From positions 1 through 45,459 of the forward strand of contig JAURPI010000028.1 in the NCBI GenBank assembly GCA_030835385.1: a stretch of 45,459 nt of DNA, in the 5' to 3' direction. Below the pieces are notes generated by a model. It was not told the origin of the DNA, did not search any database, and saw nothing but the letters and a program-made list of their open reading frames with translations. Made by a program: the position numbers and the translations under genes. Positions 25,620-34,286 of this stretch are shown piece after piece (position 1 is the stretch's first letter; each line of letters starts with the position of its first letter). Source of the stretch: Alphaproteobacteria bacterium (GTDB lineage: Bacteria > Pseudomonadota > Alphaproteobacteria > Rhodospirillales > Rhodospirillaceae).

Positions 25620-27953
25620 TTAGTAGCTATAGCTGATGTTTACACCGAAGTTGCGGCCCCGGTTCAGGTTAACCAACTGAGCATACGGGAACGTAAAGCT
25701 AAACGTTGTCTGATCGAAGAAGGCAAAGCGCCGCAAATCGCGGAAGCGGAACGACCCAGCCAGTGACCGATCATCAAGCACATTGTTCACGTAGGCTGTC
25801 AGACGCCAGTTGTCGTCTTCCAGACCCATGCGCAGGTTCAACTTATACTCCCAGCCGATGTACGACAGGTTGTAAATTTCAGACCAACGCTTACCGGTCA
25901 TGTTCATGTCCGCGCGGGCAAAGTAGTCCCAATCATTTAGGACATCAGGTTGATTGAATGCAGCACCCATCTGAATTTGCCAGTCCGGGTAACGGTACGG
26001 TTCATTACCGGCGAGATCAGAATCAACACCCAGCTGAGGCCCAAACGTTCCTTCTTCGAAGAACTGAAATTCAGGCGCTGCATAAGCGACGGAGCCAGAC
26101 AAAGTCAGGTTCTCTGTAGCAACAAAGGTGCTCTCAACTTCCACACCGTACACTTCGGTAGCACCAGCGTTGGTGGAGATCGTTGAATCCTGCCCTTGAG
26201 CGTCAAGGAAGGTCTGGCGAATTTGCTGGTTGGTCCAATCCATATAGTAGCCCGCAACGTTCAACAGCAAGCGGCCATCCATCCACAGGGTTTTCGCACC
26301 CAACTCATAGTTCCAAACGGTTTCTTCTAAGACGTCTGCAGAGATGCCAAGATTGGCGGCTGTCGCAGCATTGTTAAAGAAACCAGGTTTGTTACCACGC
26401 GACAACACAGCATAGATTGTGGCGTCATCATTCGGCTTATAATCAATGATGAAACGTGGCAGGAAGCGTTTGAAGCTCGCCGTATCAAAAGCGAACGCGG
26501 TAAACTCTTCGTTGGACCCTAGCCCCGGAAGTTCAGCAGCGGTTTGCGGCTGGAATTCTGCCGTAGACTCACGCACGTTGTCCTGTTGCCAACGGCCATC
26601 AAAACCGAGAGCCAACTGATCTGTCACATTGTAAGTCATGCTGCCAAAGACAGAATAGTTATCAATGTGACGTGATGAGTCAACATTACCGAACGGCCGT
26701 CCTGCCGTGACACGAAGGTTCCGGGCAAAGATGTCGTGTTCATAGTAAGACGCGCCGAGGAAAGCCGTATATTTTTCATTACCCGGTGCGGTGACTTTGA
26801 ACTGCAGGCTCTTGTCTTGGAACCCACTGATAGCACGGTTTGCTTCAACAAGCCCGACAGACCCAAAGACGAGGCCATCGAAACCACCAATACCGTTAGC
26901 AACACCGAAGCTATCATCCCAGCTGGCGTCGGAAATGGTGTCGACTGTTTGTTCATTGGTGCCTGCACGCAATTCAAGCGCCCAGTCGTTGCTCGTCACA
27001 TAGTCAATCTCTGCAGTGAAACGTTCGCTAATCTGCACACGCCCTGCAGCTTCACCAAAGCGTTCTGATACACGTTGGTTGTTCTGCTTTACCGTCTCAA
27101 TGTCTGTCGGCAGCTTGCCGCAGATGTAACCGAGAGGAATAGCGGAGCTATAGAACAAGCAGTTATCGAGTTCGGCCGGCAGGCTAGTTGTTGCCGGTGG
27201 GCCGTCATCATCTTCTGCATAAGACCCGGACACAGTGATCGAAAGTTGCTCGGTCGGTTCCCAGAGCAATTTACCCGAAATAGCTTTGGTCTCTTCATCA
27301 CCAATGGTAACGCCGTTTTCACCTTGCGCAACGTTCTTCCATTCACCACCAAACTCGAAGTAACGAGCACTGACTAAAGCTTTTAGTTTGTCGGATCCGA
27401 ACAACGGACCAGAAATCGTCACAGCTGCGTCATAGCGTTGGTGTTCTGAAATATCGACGTCAACATCTGCAGAAAACTCATCGCCTGGGGTTTTGGTGAT
27501 GTAGTTCACCGCCCCGCCGAAGGTGGCACGACCAAACAGAGCAGACTGCGGCCCCTTCAAGACCTCAACGCGCTCAATATTGTTGAAGCCGAAGGTTGCG
27601 GCCGTTCCTAGAACATAGAAGCCATCAACAAAAACAGAAGAGTTCTGCCTGTCGGCAACGGCGGTATTTACAACGAGGCCGCGGAAATACGGGTTAGCAG
27701 ACCGGCCACCAACCGTTTCAGTGTAAAAGCCCGGTGTGAAATCTGACAAATCGAGCAGGTTATCGACGCCACGATCGTAAATGTCGTCATTGGTCAACGC
27801 CGTCACAGTCAGCGGCATTTGTTGCAGGTTCTCTTCGCGTTTACGCGAGGTCACCGTGATTTCTTCAATAGCTAGGTTCTGAGCATATACCGCTTCAGAC
27901 GCCGTAAAAGTAGCTAAGGCCGTAAAAGCCATAAGCGAATGACGCAATGTCAC
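25620..27953 (-). CDS. TonB-dependent outer-membrane receptor (tandem copy 1)
   Basis: Predicted outer-membrane active transporter, 777 residues. I start it at GTG 27951-27953 because GGGGAGA lies seven bases upstream and a signal peptide follows (TLRHSLMAFTALATFTASEAVYAQ). The longer frame upstream (58 codons) has no leader character. The mature start NLAIEEITVTSRKREENLQQMPLTV contains the TonB box and plug. The plug continues with VERVEVLKGPQSALFGRATFGGAVNYITKTPG. Beta-barrel repeats fill the rest, ending in Tyr (FGVNISYSY), the outer-membrane targeting end. Substrate unknown. It lies downstream of a second receptor gene in the same orientation, each with its own terminator. Confidence 0.93.
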   Translation of the reverse strand: MTLRHSLMAFTALATFTASEAVYAQNLAIEEITVTSRKREENLQQMPLTVTALTNDDIYDRGVDNLLDLSDFTPGFYTETVGGRSANPYFRGLVVNTAVADRQNSSVFVDGFYVLGTAATFGFNNIERVEVLKGPQSALFGRATFGGAVNYITKTPGDEFSADVDVDISEHQRYDAAVTISGPLFGSDKLKALVSARYFEFGGEWKNVAQGENGVTIGDEETKAISGKLLWEPTEQLSITVSGSYAEDDDGPPATTSLPAELDNCLFYSSAIPLGYICGKLPTDIETVKQNNQRVSERFGEAAGRVQISERFTAEIDYVTSNDWALELRAGTNEQTVDTISDASWDDSFGVANGIGGFDGLVFGSVGLVEANRAISGFQDKSLQFKVTAPGNEKYTAFLGASYYEHDIFARNLRVTAGRPFGNVDSSRHIDNYSVFGSMTYNVTDQLALGFDGRWQQDNVRESTAEFQPQTAAELPGLGSNEEFTAFAFDTASFKRFLPRFIIDYKPNDDATIYAVLSRGNKPGFFNNAATAANLGISADVLEETVWNYELGAKTLWMDGRLLLNVAGYYMDWTNQQIRQTFLDAQGQDSTISTNAGATEVYGVEVESTFVATENLTLSGSVAYAAPEFQFFEEGTFGPQLGVDSDLAGNEPYRYPDWQIQMGAAFNQPDVLNDWDYFARADMNMTGKRWSEIYNLSYIGWEYKLNLRMGLEDDNWRLTAYVNNVLDDRSLAGSFRFRDLRRFAFFDQTTFSFTFPYAQLVNLNRGRNFGVNISYSY

Positions 27954-28284
27954 TATTTTCTCCCCGATCAAGGTATCTAATCCCAAGGCTTGCAGTGGCA
28001 CGATGCCGGGCCAAGCCCACCGAATCTCTAAAAGAAAAATATAATCTCTATTGTAAAAAATGAAGGGATTTATCGATGCCTCGACGCATCTTTTTGGCAA
28101 TTTTTTCTTTAATTTTATCACCTGCAAAAATTTTTTTTATTTCATTTGTACGGACATCTTATAATTGGCAGTTTCCCAGGGTTCTTACGTCACCCGCAGA
28201 CCCTGCCTACCATCGCAAAATGGTCTTTTTGTAATCGTCGTGGTAATTGCGCAACAGACGTCCCTGCCCGCTCCCACAAAAAAA
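27954..28284. other. AT-rich gap upstream of receptor 2
   Basis: About 330 bases without a gene. It is strongly AT-rich around 28040-28140. A 16-base imperfect dyad GATGCCTCGACGCATC lies at 28075-28090 (one mismatched pair). No promoter hexamer pair was convincing by eye. Because the upstream receptor gene has its own terminator, this gap should hold the promoter of the gene at 25620-27953. Confidence 0.5.
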
Positions 28285-28310
28285 GAAGGCCGGTCTTGCG
28301 ACCGGCCTTC
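28285..28310 (-). terminator. Intrinsic terminator of TonB-receptor gene 3
   Basis: A perfect 10-base-pair stem GAAGGCCGGT/ACCGGCCTTC with a 6-base loop, followed on the minus strand by eight T. It is 24 bases after the stop at 28335. Confidence 0.9.
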
Positions 28311-28334
28311 TGATTAGACTGATATGACCGAAGT

Positions 28335-30761
28335 CTAGAAGTTGGCGGTCAAACGGACACCAAATTCACGACGTTGGTACGGCTCGTTAAAGACCTTACG
28401 GTTGCCGCCAGGACCTGACGTTGTGCCACCGTTAAGACCGAGGGTCTTATCTTGGGTCAAGTTCTTGCCGTAAATTTCGATCCGGCTGTTGTCAAACAGA
28501 TCAATACCTGCGCGGGCGTTGATCAAGAATTGACTGCCTTGACGGTTGAACTCTGAGTAGTCCGCCCAACTCGCACCGCGGTAAAGGAAGTCTGTGCGGA
28601 TGAACCACTGACGATCACCCACTTCACCCAAGATTGTCGGGCTCAAAGAGGTTGTCCATGACGGAATGTTACGCGGCTTATTGCCATCGTTAACAACTGA
28701 CAAGGATCCCGAACCAAGAACGACAGACTCATTGGATCCACGTGATGAGAAAGATGTCATCTCACCGTCTACGTAGGCCACCGTCCCTTCAAGGGTCAAC
28801 CAATCGGTCGGTGCTGCTGTGAACTCAAGGTCAAAGCCGAGGTAATCTGAATCACCTGCAGCGCGGAATGAGGTTGTTCCACCAGCTGGCAACAACACAA
28901 CTGAGGCCAAAGGTTGGTTTTTCCAGTCTGCGTAGAAGGCTGCCAAAGTGAAGGCCCATCCGTCACCTTGCTGTTTCCAACCCAGTTCCCATTGTTCGTT
29001 TTCCTGCGGAGCGGTGAATTCACCAATAACATCAACTTGGTTCGGCGGAATGACGTTAGGAACAACGCTGCTGACGAAGCCAGCCTGTGTGGCAACACCC
29101 AACAGAGAACTGTAGGAGTAACTGGCGTAAGTTGTCGCCCCATCAAACGGTGTGTAGCTCAAGATCACACGGGGAATGAAGTCGTCATACTCATTGAGAG
29201 CATCACAGGCCAAGGCTGGGTTTGAACAATCCAAACCTGGGTTGCCTTGCTTCAAAGTTAGAGACTCTTCATCCGTGTAGCGCAATTCAACAGACGCCGT
29301 CAGATTATCGGTAATGTCATAGTCGACGGACCCGAAAATGGCGAAAGTTTTATTGTTCTGGAAGTCGATCGTGGCTCCTGCGCCAGTGGCGACCTGGGTT
29401 GCATTGACCGGAGCATTACCGAGGCGATAATGCATGGAGTAATCGCTCACACCCAAGAGATAGCGCAAGCGTTGATCTTCAGAAGATGAGATACGCGCTT
29501 CGTAATAGGTTTCTCTCAGCCTGATGTTGTTTCCGAGAATAAGCACTTGGCCGGGAATATTTGGAATACCAAAGCGGAAATCACGGACATCAACGGTACC
29601 CGTATTGGCGCGTGAGGCCTGCCAGGACAATGTGTGATCACCTAAAGCGTAATCGCCACTAAACTGCAAACGATAGGTCCGGTTACGACCGCCTAACTCG
29701 TCACCACCCGGCTGGCGCAAAATGCTGTATTTATCCAACAGGGGATGAAGGTTTGTTAGCGCAAGCAAGCGCGATTGAAAGAATGAAACCGTGTTTGCCG
29801 CAATGGGGTTCACCGTTACGGGAGCTACTAGAAATTCACCATCGGGGTATTCGCCACAGAATGTTGTAAACGGTAGCGCGCTGAGATCCCGGGTGAACGG
29901 CGTGCGTTCGCCGGTTGCAACGTTCAAATACTCACCAGTGTATGTTTGGTTACAAGCTCCAGCAGCGGAGCCAACTATTGAGGAGTCAACACCAATTGAG
30001 GTGCCGTTATCATCGGCGCTGGTATAGTAACCAGTAAATTTCAAAGTTAAATCTTCAGAAGGTTCGGCAACCAATGTGCCACTCACTGAAGTATCTTTGA
30101 ATACGGCGTAAGGCGTGCCGTCTTGGGTTTTAAAGTCACCACCGTCTTTTTCGTAGCCAGCCCAGATGCGAACACCAACTTTGTCAGTGAGCGGTCCGCC
30201 AATGCCGGCATCAATTTTATATTCGCTGGCTTGTGATGGGGAATACTCGAGTGAAATATCACCTTCCCATTCATCGCCCGGAAGCTTAGGGATGATGTTC
30301 ACAGCGCCAGTAAACGTGTTACGGCCAAAGTAGGCAGTCTGAGGTCCTTTAATCACCTCAACACGCTCAACATCACCGAGGGGCAAGAAGCCGCCACCGG
30401 CACCGATGTAAGAGCCATCCCAGAACAAAGCACCAACCTGTGTCGAAGGTGTAATGATCTGCTGGTTCATGCCACGGAAGCGAATGGCTGGGTTTACACG
30501 ACCACCTGTTGCCGTTGATCCTTCAAACTGAAGGCCGGCAACGTAAGCAGAGAGTTCTTCAGGGTTATCGACCCCGGCGCGCTCTAGTTGGTCTTGTGAC
30601 AGCGCAGACACAGAAACCGGAATTTCATAAATGTTCTCGTCACGCTTACGAGCGGTAACGACGATTTCTTCTAGCGCGAGGCTCTGCGCGAAGGCTTCTT
30701 GCGAGGCCGGCAACGCCACCGACGCCATCAAAGAGGCCACTAATAGATTACGGGTCTTCAT
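28335..30761 (-). CDS. TonB-dependent outer-membrane receptor (tandem copy 2)
   Basis: An 808-residue outer-membrane transporter. Signal peptide MKTRNLLVASLMASVALPASQEAFA, then QSLALEEIVVTARKRDENIYEIPVSVSAL (TonB box and plug start) and plug motif VERVEVIKGPQTAYFGRNTFTGAVNIIPKLPG. The barrel ends in Phe (FGVRLTANF). SD AGGGGAGA precedes the ATG. It is divergent from an IclR-family regulator across a 337-base gap with a good promoter and several dyads, so regulation by that IclR protein is likely (inference). It is not closely identical to the receptor downstream, so this is not a recent duplication. Substrate unknown. Confidence 0.94.
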   Translation of the reverse strand: MKTRNLLVASLMASVALPASQEAFAQSLALEEIVVTARKRDENIYEIPVSVSALSQDQLERAGVDNPEELSAYVAGLQFEGSTATGGRVNPAIRFRGMNQQIITPSTQVGALFWDGSYIGAGGGFLPLGDVERVEVIKGPQTAYFGRNTFTGAVNIIPKLPGDEWEGDISLEYSPSQASEYKIDAGIGGPLTDKVGVRIWAGYEKDGGDFKTQDGTPYAVFKDTSVSGTLVAEPSEDLTLKFTGYYTSADDNGTSIGVDSSIVGSAAGACNQTYTGEYLNVATGERTPFTRDLSALPFTTFCGEYPDGEFLVAPVTVNPIAANTVSFFQSRLLALTNLHPLLDKYSILRQPGGDELGGRNRTYRLQFSGDYALGDHTLSWQASRANTGTVDVRDFRFGIPNIPGQVLILGNNIRLRETYYEARISSSEDQRLRYLLGVSDYSMHYRLGNAPVNATQVATGAGATIDFQNNKTFAIFGSVDYDITDNLTASVELRYTDEESLTLKQGNPGLDCSNPALACDALNEYDDFIPRVILSYTPFDGATTYASYSYSSLLGVATQAGFVSSVVPNVIPPNQVDVIGEFTAPQENEQWELGWKQQGDGWAFTLAAFYADWKNQPLASVVLLPAGGTTSFRAAGDSDYLGFDLEFTAAPTDWLTLEGTVAYVDGEMTSFSSRGSNESVVLGSGSLSVVNDGNKPRNIPSWTTSLSPTILGEVGDRQWFIRTDFLYRGASWADYSEFNRQGSQFLINARAGIDLFDNSRIEIYGKNLTQDKTLGLNGGTTSGPGGNRKVFNEPYQRREFGVRLTANF

Positions 30762-30900
30762 CCAGTTCTCTCCCCTAGATCATATGAGCAACTGCCAGAC
30801 CTGAATTGCCTGCCAGTCAGTTCTATTCAAAACTCGAGTGTTCCACCTCAGGAACGAAGGTCGTCAAAATGCCTATGTCCGAGACATCAGACAACGGAAA

Positions 30901-30929
30901 TAGATAGTTATGCTAATGTTTTCACCCAA
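30901..30929 (-). promoter_or_regulatory. Candidate promoter of receptor gene 3
   Basis: On the minus strand TTGGGT (30924-30929) and TATCTA (30901-30906) are spaced by 17 bases. It would give a leader of about 130 bases before the receptor ATG. The palindrome at 30932-30947 abuts the -35 element on its upstream side. Confidence 0.5.
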
Positions 30930-30931
30930 CC

Positions 30932-30947
30932 GGTGCAGATTTGCACC
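30932..30947. promoter_or_regulatory. Candidate regulator site 1 (dyad GGTGCA-N4-TGCACC)
   Basis: Perfect 6-base arms around GATT, two bases upstream of the receptor promoter -35. The position fits an activator or an upstream repressor of the receptor gene, most simply the divergent IclR protein. Confidence 0.5.
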
Positions 30948-30961
30948 ACCCAGTAAAAGCT

Positions 30962-30980
30962 GTGCTCACTAAGTGGGCAC
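30962..30980. promoter_or_regulatory. Candidate regulator site 2 (GTGC...GCAC dyad)
   Basis: GTGCTCACTAAGTGGGCAC has 9-base arms with one mismatch around a central A. It shares the outer GTGC/GCAC half-sites with the dyad at 30932. A further dyad TCTACG-AG-CGTAGA follows at 31008-31021, and TGCTCACT is repeated directly at 30963 and 31001. Confidence 0.5.
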
Positions 30981-31098
30981 TTTTCGCCGCCCCCTTCTAA
31001 TGCTCACTCTACGAGCGTAGATTAAGCGTGCCGCTGGGGCGTAAACGCCGGTTCAACCCAGCACCAATACCAACCTTTCCAATTTAATTCTCCTGAAA

Positions 31099-31860
31099 AT
31101 GTCGTCAAATTATAGCATTCGATCTCTTGAGCGTGGGCTCGCCCTACTACACACCCTCAGCCGGGTTGGCCCGCTGACCATCTCTGAGGCCGCTGTAACC
31201 ACAGGCCTTCCGCGCCAAACGGTCTCGAGAATTTTATTTTTTTTAGAAGATCTTGGGTATGTCGTCCGACGCAAAGCCGACAAACGGTTTGAAGTCGGCG
31301 AAAAAACCCTAGGGCTGACGGATGGACTTCGGCACTCAAGTTGGGTCAGGCAGGCCGCCGTTCCGGTGATGGAAGCTCTATGCCGCGACATTTTGTGGCC
31401 TGTGACGATAGCCCATCCAAACTGCCTGGATATGGAGGTTTTATGGGATACCGACGCGCTGAGCCCCCTGGTCATGCGCCCTGCGCCGATTGGCCTGAAA
31501 TTCCCTTTGGTGACGTCGATCAGTGGCCGCGTTTTTCTGGCCAACTGTAGTGTTGAACAGCGCCAGACCATGATTCAGGCGGTAATTACCGATGACCCGG
31601 ATGTTCTTAATGAGGTAGATCTCAGCGCTGATCTACTGGACAAACAGCTGAATGACATCAAAGCGCGTGGTTTTTACTGTGATCAGATGCCCCACAAGGG
31701 GCACTCAAGTTTAGCCGCCCCAGTTTTCAGAGCCGGGAAAGTTGTCGCCGTTCTGGATATACGGTTTCCCGTCAAAGCGCTCAGCGTCAAAGACGCAACG
31801 GCAAAACTCTCTAACACCGTGATCCAAAGCGCCGCGGAAATCAGCGCGACTATAGGTTAG
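31099..31860 (+). CDS. IclR-family transcriptional regulator
   Basis: A 253-residue regulator. The N-terminal winged helix-turn-helix (about residues 5-70: IRSLERGLALLHTL, LTISEAAVTTGLPRQTVSRILFFLEDLGYVVRR) is followed by the IclR effector-binding domain (about 80-250, with SISGRVFLANCSVEQRQTM and GHSSLAAPVFRAGKVVAVLDI). IclR regulators usually control adjacent catabolic or uptake genes and bind small organic acids or aromatics. Here it is divergent from a TonB receptor. SD is weak. The effector is unknown. The 44 bases between it and popZ are very AT-rich and the two genes converge. Confidence 0.92.
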   Translation: MSSNYSIRSLERGLALLHTLSRVGPLTISEAAVTTGLPRQTVSRILFFLEDLGYVVRRKADKRFEVGEKTLGLTDGLRHSSWVRQAAVPVMEALCRDILWPVTIAHPNCLDMEVLWDTDALSPLVMRPAPIGLKFPLVTSISGRVFLANCSVEQRQTMIQAVITDDPDVLNEVDLSADLLDKQLNDIKARGFYCDQMPHKGHSSLAAPVFRAGKVVAVLDIRFPVKALSVKDATAKLSNTVIQSAAEISATIG

Positions 31861-31904
31861 TTTTTCTAATTATTTTCAATAGTATATATTAAAAAATTAA
31901 GAAA

Positions 31905-32537
31905 TTACATTCGCTCGGATCGGCTTACGATGCGCTCCACCTCTTGGCGCACAATCCGTTCGACCATGTATGGCAGATTATGGTCAAGCCAGTGCTTGAG
32001 GATCGGCGTACAGATCTCTCTTACGAGCTGTTCAATCGTAATGCCTTGATTTCCCATAGTCAGGGCCCGCTCTTGGGCGACGGCTTGAGCCAATTGCGCA
32101 ATATGCACGCCTGCGACTTGTTCAACTTGGTCGGCCACCATGCCCTCCTGTCCATAGGGCTGGTAAGGCTGTTCTTCTGCCGGTGGTGGTGGCGGAGGTG
32201 GCACCGGCTGTTCGGCCACGGGCGTTGGCTCCGGCTCGGTTGCCGGCCCTTCTTCCTCAACCATCATTTCATCTGTGAGTTCAAGGGCTGACGGCTCCGC
32301 AACGACTTCTTCAAGCTCAGCAAAGGCGGCTTCGTCTTCTTCATGACTGTCGGCCAGCATGGCCGCGAGGTCAGGACCGTCATCCTCTTCCGGCTCGGGC
32401 TCCGGCTCAGGTTCCGGCTCTGGCTCAGCTTCCGCCGCGCCTTCTTCGCCGCCTTCTTCCTCATCTTCAGATAGAATCTTTCGAATGGAGGCTAGAATGT
32501 CCTCCATAGAAGGTTCTTGTTGACCTTCATCACTCAT
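31905..32537 (-). CDS. popZ: Polar organizing protein PopZ (DUF2497)
   Basis: Cell-pole scaffold that anchors the ParB/origin complex and recruits cell-cycle regulators. The 210-residue product has the usual layout. It starts with an N-terminal helix (SMEDILASIRKILSEDEE). A long acidic Pro/Glu linker follows at about 30-135, with an EPEPEPEPEP run and a run of seven prolines. The C-terminal oligomerisation helices come last (VREICTPILKHWLDHNLPYMVERIVRQEVERIV). It lies upstream of valS in typical alphaproteobacteria; here valS is 11.5 kb away. tolC is 108 bases upstream on the same strand. Confidence 0.93.
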   Translation of the reverse strand: MSDEGQQEPSMEDILASIRKILSEDEEEGGEEGAAEAEPEPEPEPEPEPEEDDGPDLAAMLADSHEEDEAAFAELEEVVAEPSALELTDEMMVEEEGPATEPEPTPVAEQPVPPPPPPPAEEQPYQPYGQEGMVADQVEQVAGVHIAQLAQAVAQERALTMGNQGITIEQLVREICTPILKHWLDHNLPYMVERIVRQEVERIVSRSERM

Positions 32538-32645
32538 AGCGATTGGTCCGCTTATTCCCCAGGATAATTGGAGAGAACGTAACCCAAATGGTAAAAAAAT
32601 TCTATAACCCCAGAAAAATCTGATGGTTAGCTCAAATTAAATTGA

Positions 32646-34055
32646 TCAACGGCGGTCCGCGTCTTCTTCAGCGGCTCTAGATGACCCAAAGAAACTACCT
32701 TTAACATCGTCGTAGTGGTCAATCGCGTCATAGAGATTAACGCCCAAAGCTAACCCTTCCGCCGTTAATCGCCCTATAGAAGACAAAACTTGGAGGGTCG
32801 CAACCAGTTGATCACGCTGCGCTGTCACCAAGTTAACTCGGGCATCCAGGAGTTCTTGTTCCGCATCCAAAACGTCGAGAACTGTGCGAGCCCCGACCTC
32901 GGCTTCACGCTGCACACCTTCTAAAGCGATTTCGGAAGCCACAATTTGAGTCTCAATTGACGCGATACTTGCCCGCGCCGATTGATAAATTTCCCACGTC
33001 GACGTCGCAGACTCACGAGCATCTAAGCGGGCTTGGTCAGCCTCAAGGCGACGCTGTCCCGCTGTGTGTTTGGCTTGACGCAGCCGCGCATGAACCACGC
33101 CACCTTGGTATAAAGGCAGAGTAAGTGTCACCCGGCCCGATACCGCTTCCGCGGTGGATTGATCAGCGATTGTATCCCAGCCCTTAGATAACTGGCCTTC
33201 CAGATTTATGGATGGCAACAGATCACCGCGGGACGACTTAATATCTTCTTGAGCCGCTTCAGCTGTGAAAAGCGCGGCAACCAAGCTGGGATTATCGACG
33301 GACGCGGCCGTGATAGCCGCTTCTCGAGAGTCTGGCAGATTCCCGAGCGGTTCCGGTGTCACGAGGTTTTCAGGCGGTTTGCCAATTGCACTTTCATAAG
33401 CCGCGCGGGATTGTTGCAGGTTGCCTTCGGCCAAAATACGGGCCGAGACGGATGCTGAAAGGCGCGCTTCTGCTTGAGCTACGTCGGTTCGGGTAATCTC
33501 CCCAACGCGAAAACGATCCTGGGTGGCCTCTAATTGCCGGGTCAAAACCTGCACGTTGTTGGTCCGGAGTTCGACAACTGCCATATCGCGCAAGACATCG
33601 AAGTACGCTGTCGCAGCCGCCAAAAGGACCTGCTGTTCCGATGATTTTAGGCGCGCCCGCTGGGCTTCTACTTTGGCTTTGGCCGCTGCGGTCGCAGCTT
33701 GGGTCTTAAAACCTCTAAATAGTGGCTGTGATACTCCAAGAGACGCGCTTTGCGAGGTGCGCAACGTCGTACCCCCAGTGAATTGAGCACCACTTCCTAC
33801 TACACCCTGAATTTCGGTCTCATTCCGCGCTCGTGACACGTTGCCATTGACAGACACGCTTGGACGCCAGCCAGACAAGGCAATCGGAACGGTTTCATCA
33901 ACCGCCCGCAACTGAGCGCGGGCAGCCAACAGACTTGGATTGTTGGCGTAAGCCAAAGCCAGCGCCTGTGGAAGCGTATCAGCATCAGCGGGTTTTCCGC
34001 CGGCGAGAAGTCCGACGACCGCCGTCGTCGCCAACAACCATTTGAAACGCTTCAT
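32646..34055 (-). CDS. tolC: TolC-family outer-membrane channel (housekeeping copy)
   Basis: Outer-membrane exit duct for efflux and type I secretion, about 469 residues from the ATG at 34053-34055. A TTG seven codons earlier is possible but less likely. Signal peptide MKRFKWLLATTAVVGLLAGGKPADA, then the first TolC repeat (TLPQALALAYANNPSLLAARAQL) and the second (AITAASVDNPSLVAALFTAEAAQ). Helical barrel segments and YQGGVVHARLRQAKHTAGQRRLEADQARL fill each half. The pcm-tolC-popZ order is standard in alphaproteobacteria. A second, different TolC homologue lies at 35470-36792. Confidence 0.93.
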   Translation of the reverse strand: MKRFKWLLATTAVVGLLAGGKPADADTLPQALALAYANNPSLLAARAQLRAVDETVPIALSGWRPSVSVNGNVSRARNETEIQGVVGSGAQFTGGTTLRTSQSASLGVSQPLFRGFKTQAATAAAKAKVEAQRARLKSSEQQVLLAAATAYFDVLRDMAVVELRTNNVQVLTRQLEATQDRFRVGEITRTDVAQAEARLSASVSARILAEGNLQQSRAAYESAIGKPPENLVTPEPLGNLPDSREAAITAASVDNPSLVAALFTAEAAQEDIKSSRGDLLPSINLEGQLSKGWDTIADQSTAEAVSGRVTLTLPLYQGGVVHARLRQAKHTAGQRRLEADQARLDARESATSTWEIYQSARASIASIETQIVASEIALEGVQREAEVGARTVLDVLDAEQELLDARVNLVTAQRDQLVATLQVLSSIGRLTAEGLALGVNLYDAIDHYDDVKGSFFGSSRAAEEDADRR

Positions 34056-34286
34056 TGTTTTATATCCTCGACCCAAGTTTACAGCTTAGCTTTCCTGGCC
34101 GTTTACGTAACCGAAGCTCCGCCCGAATGCCACCGCAAAAGGTGTAACGGAGGGTAACCAAAACCGCAGGGCTCAGGGGTTTGAGCATAATATTGCACAC
34201 ATCGCCGTTCTATTTGACGGGTACACTAATACAATACGCAAACGGCATAAAATTGGTTTTATATTCTACGCTTTAAGAGAATTCGG

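Noticed and set aside
27954-28127. 58-codon N-terminal extension of TonB receptor 2
   Set aside because: A GTG with GGGGAGA upstream and a signal peptide directly after it is the better start; the extension is lysine-rich and non-coding-like.
25620-30761. Tandem TonB receptors as a recent gene duplication
   Set aside because: The two proteins differ in length and sequence throughout; only general family motifs are shared.
31110-31571. 153-codon minus-strand ORF inside the IclR gene
   Set aside because: Antisense frame of a clear IclR regulator; Arg/Ser-rich and without family features.
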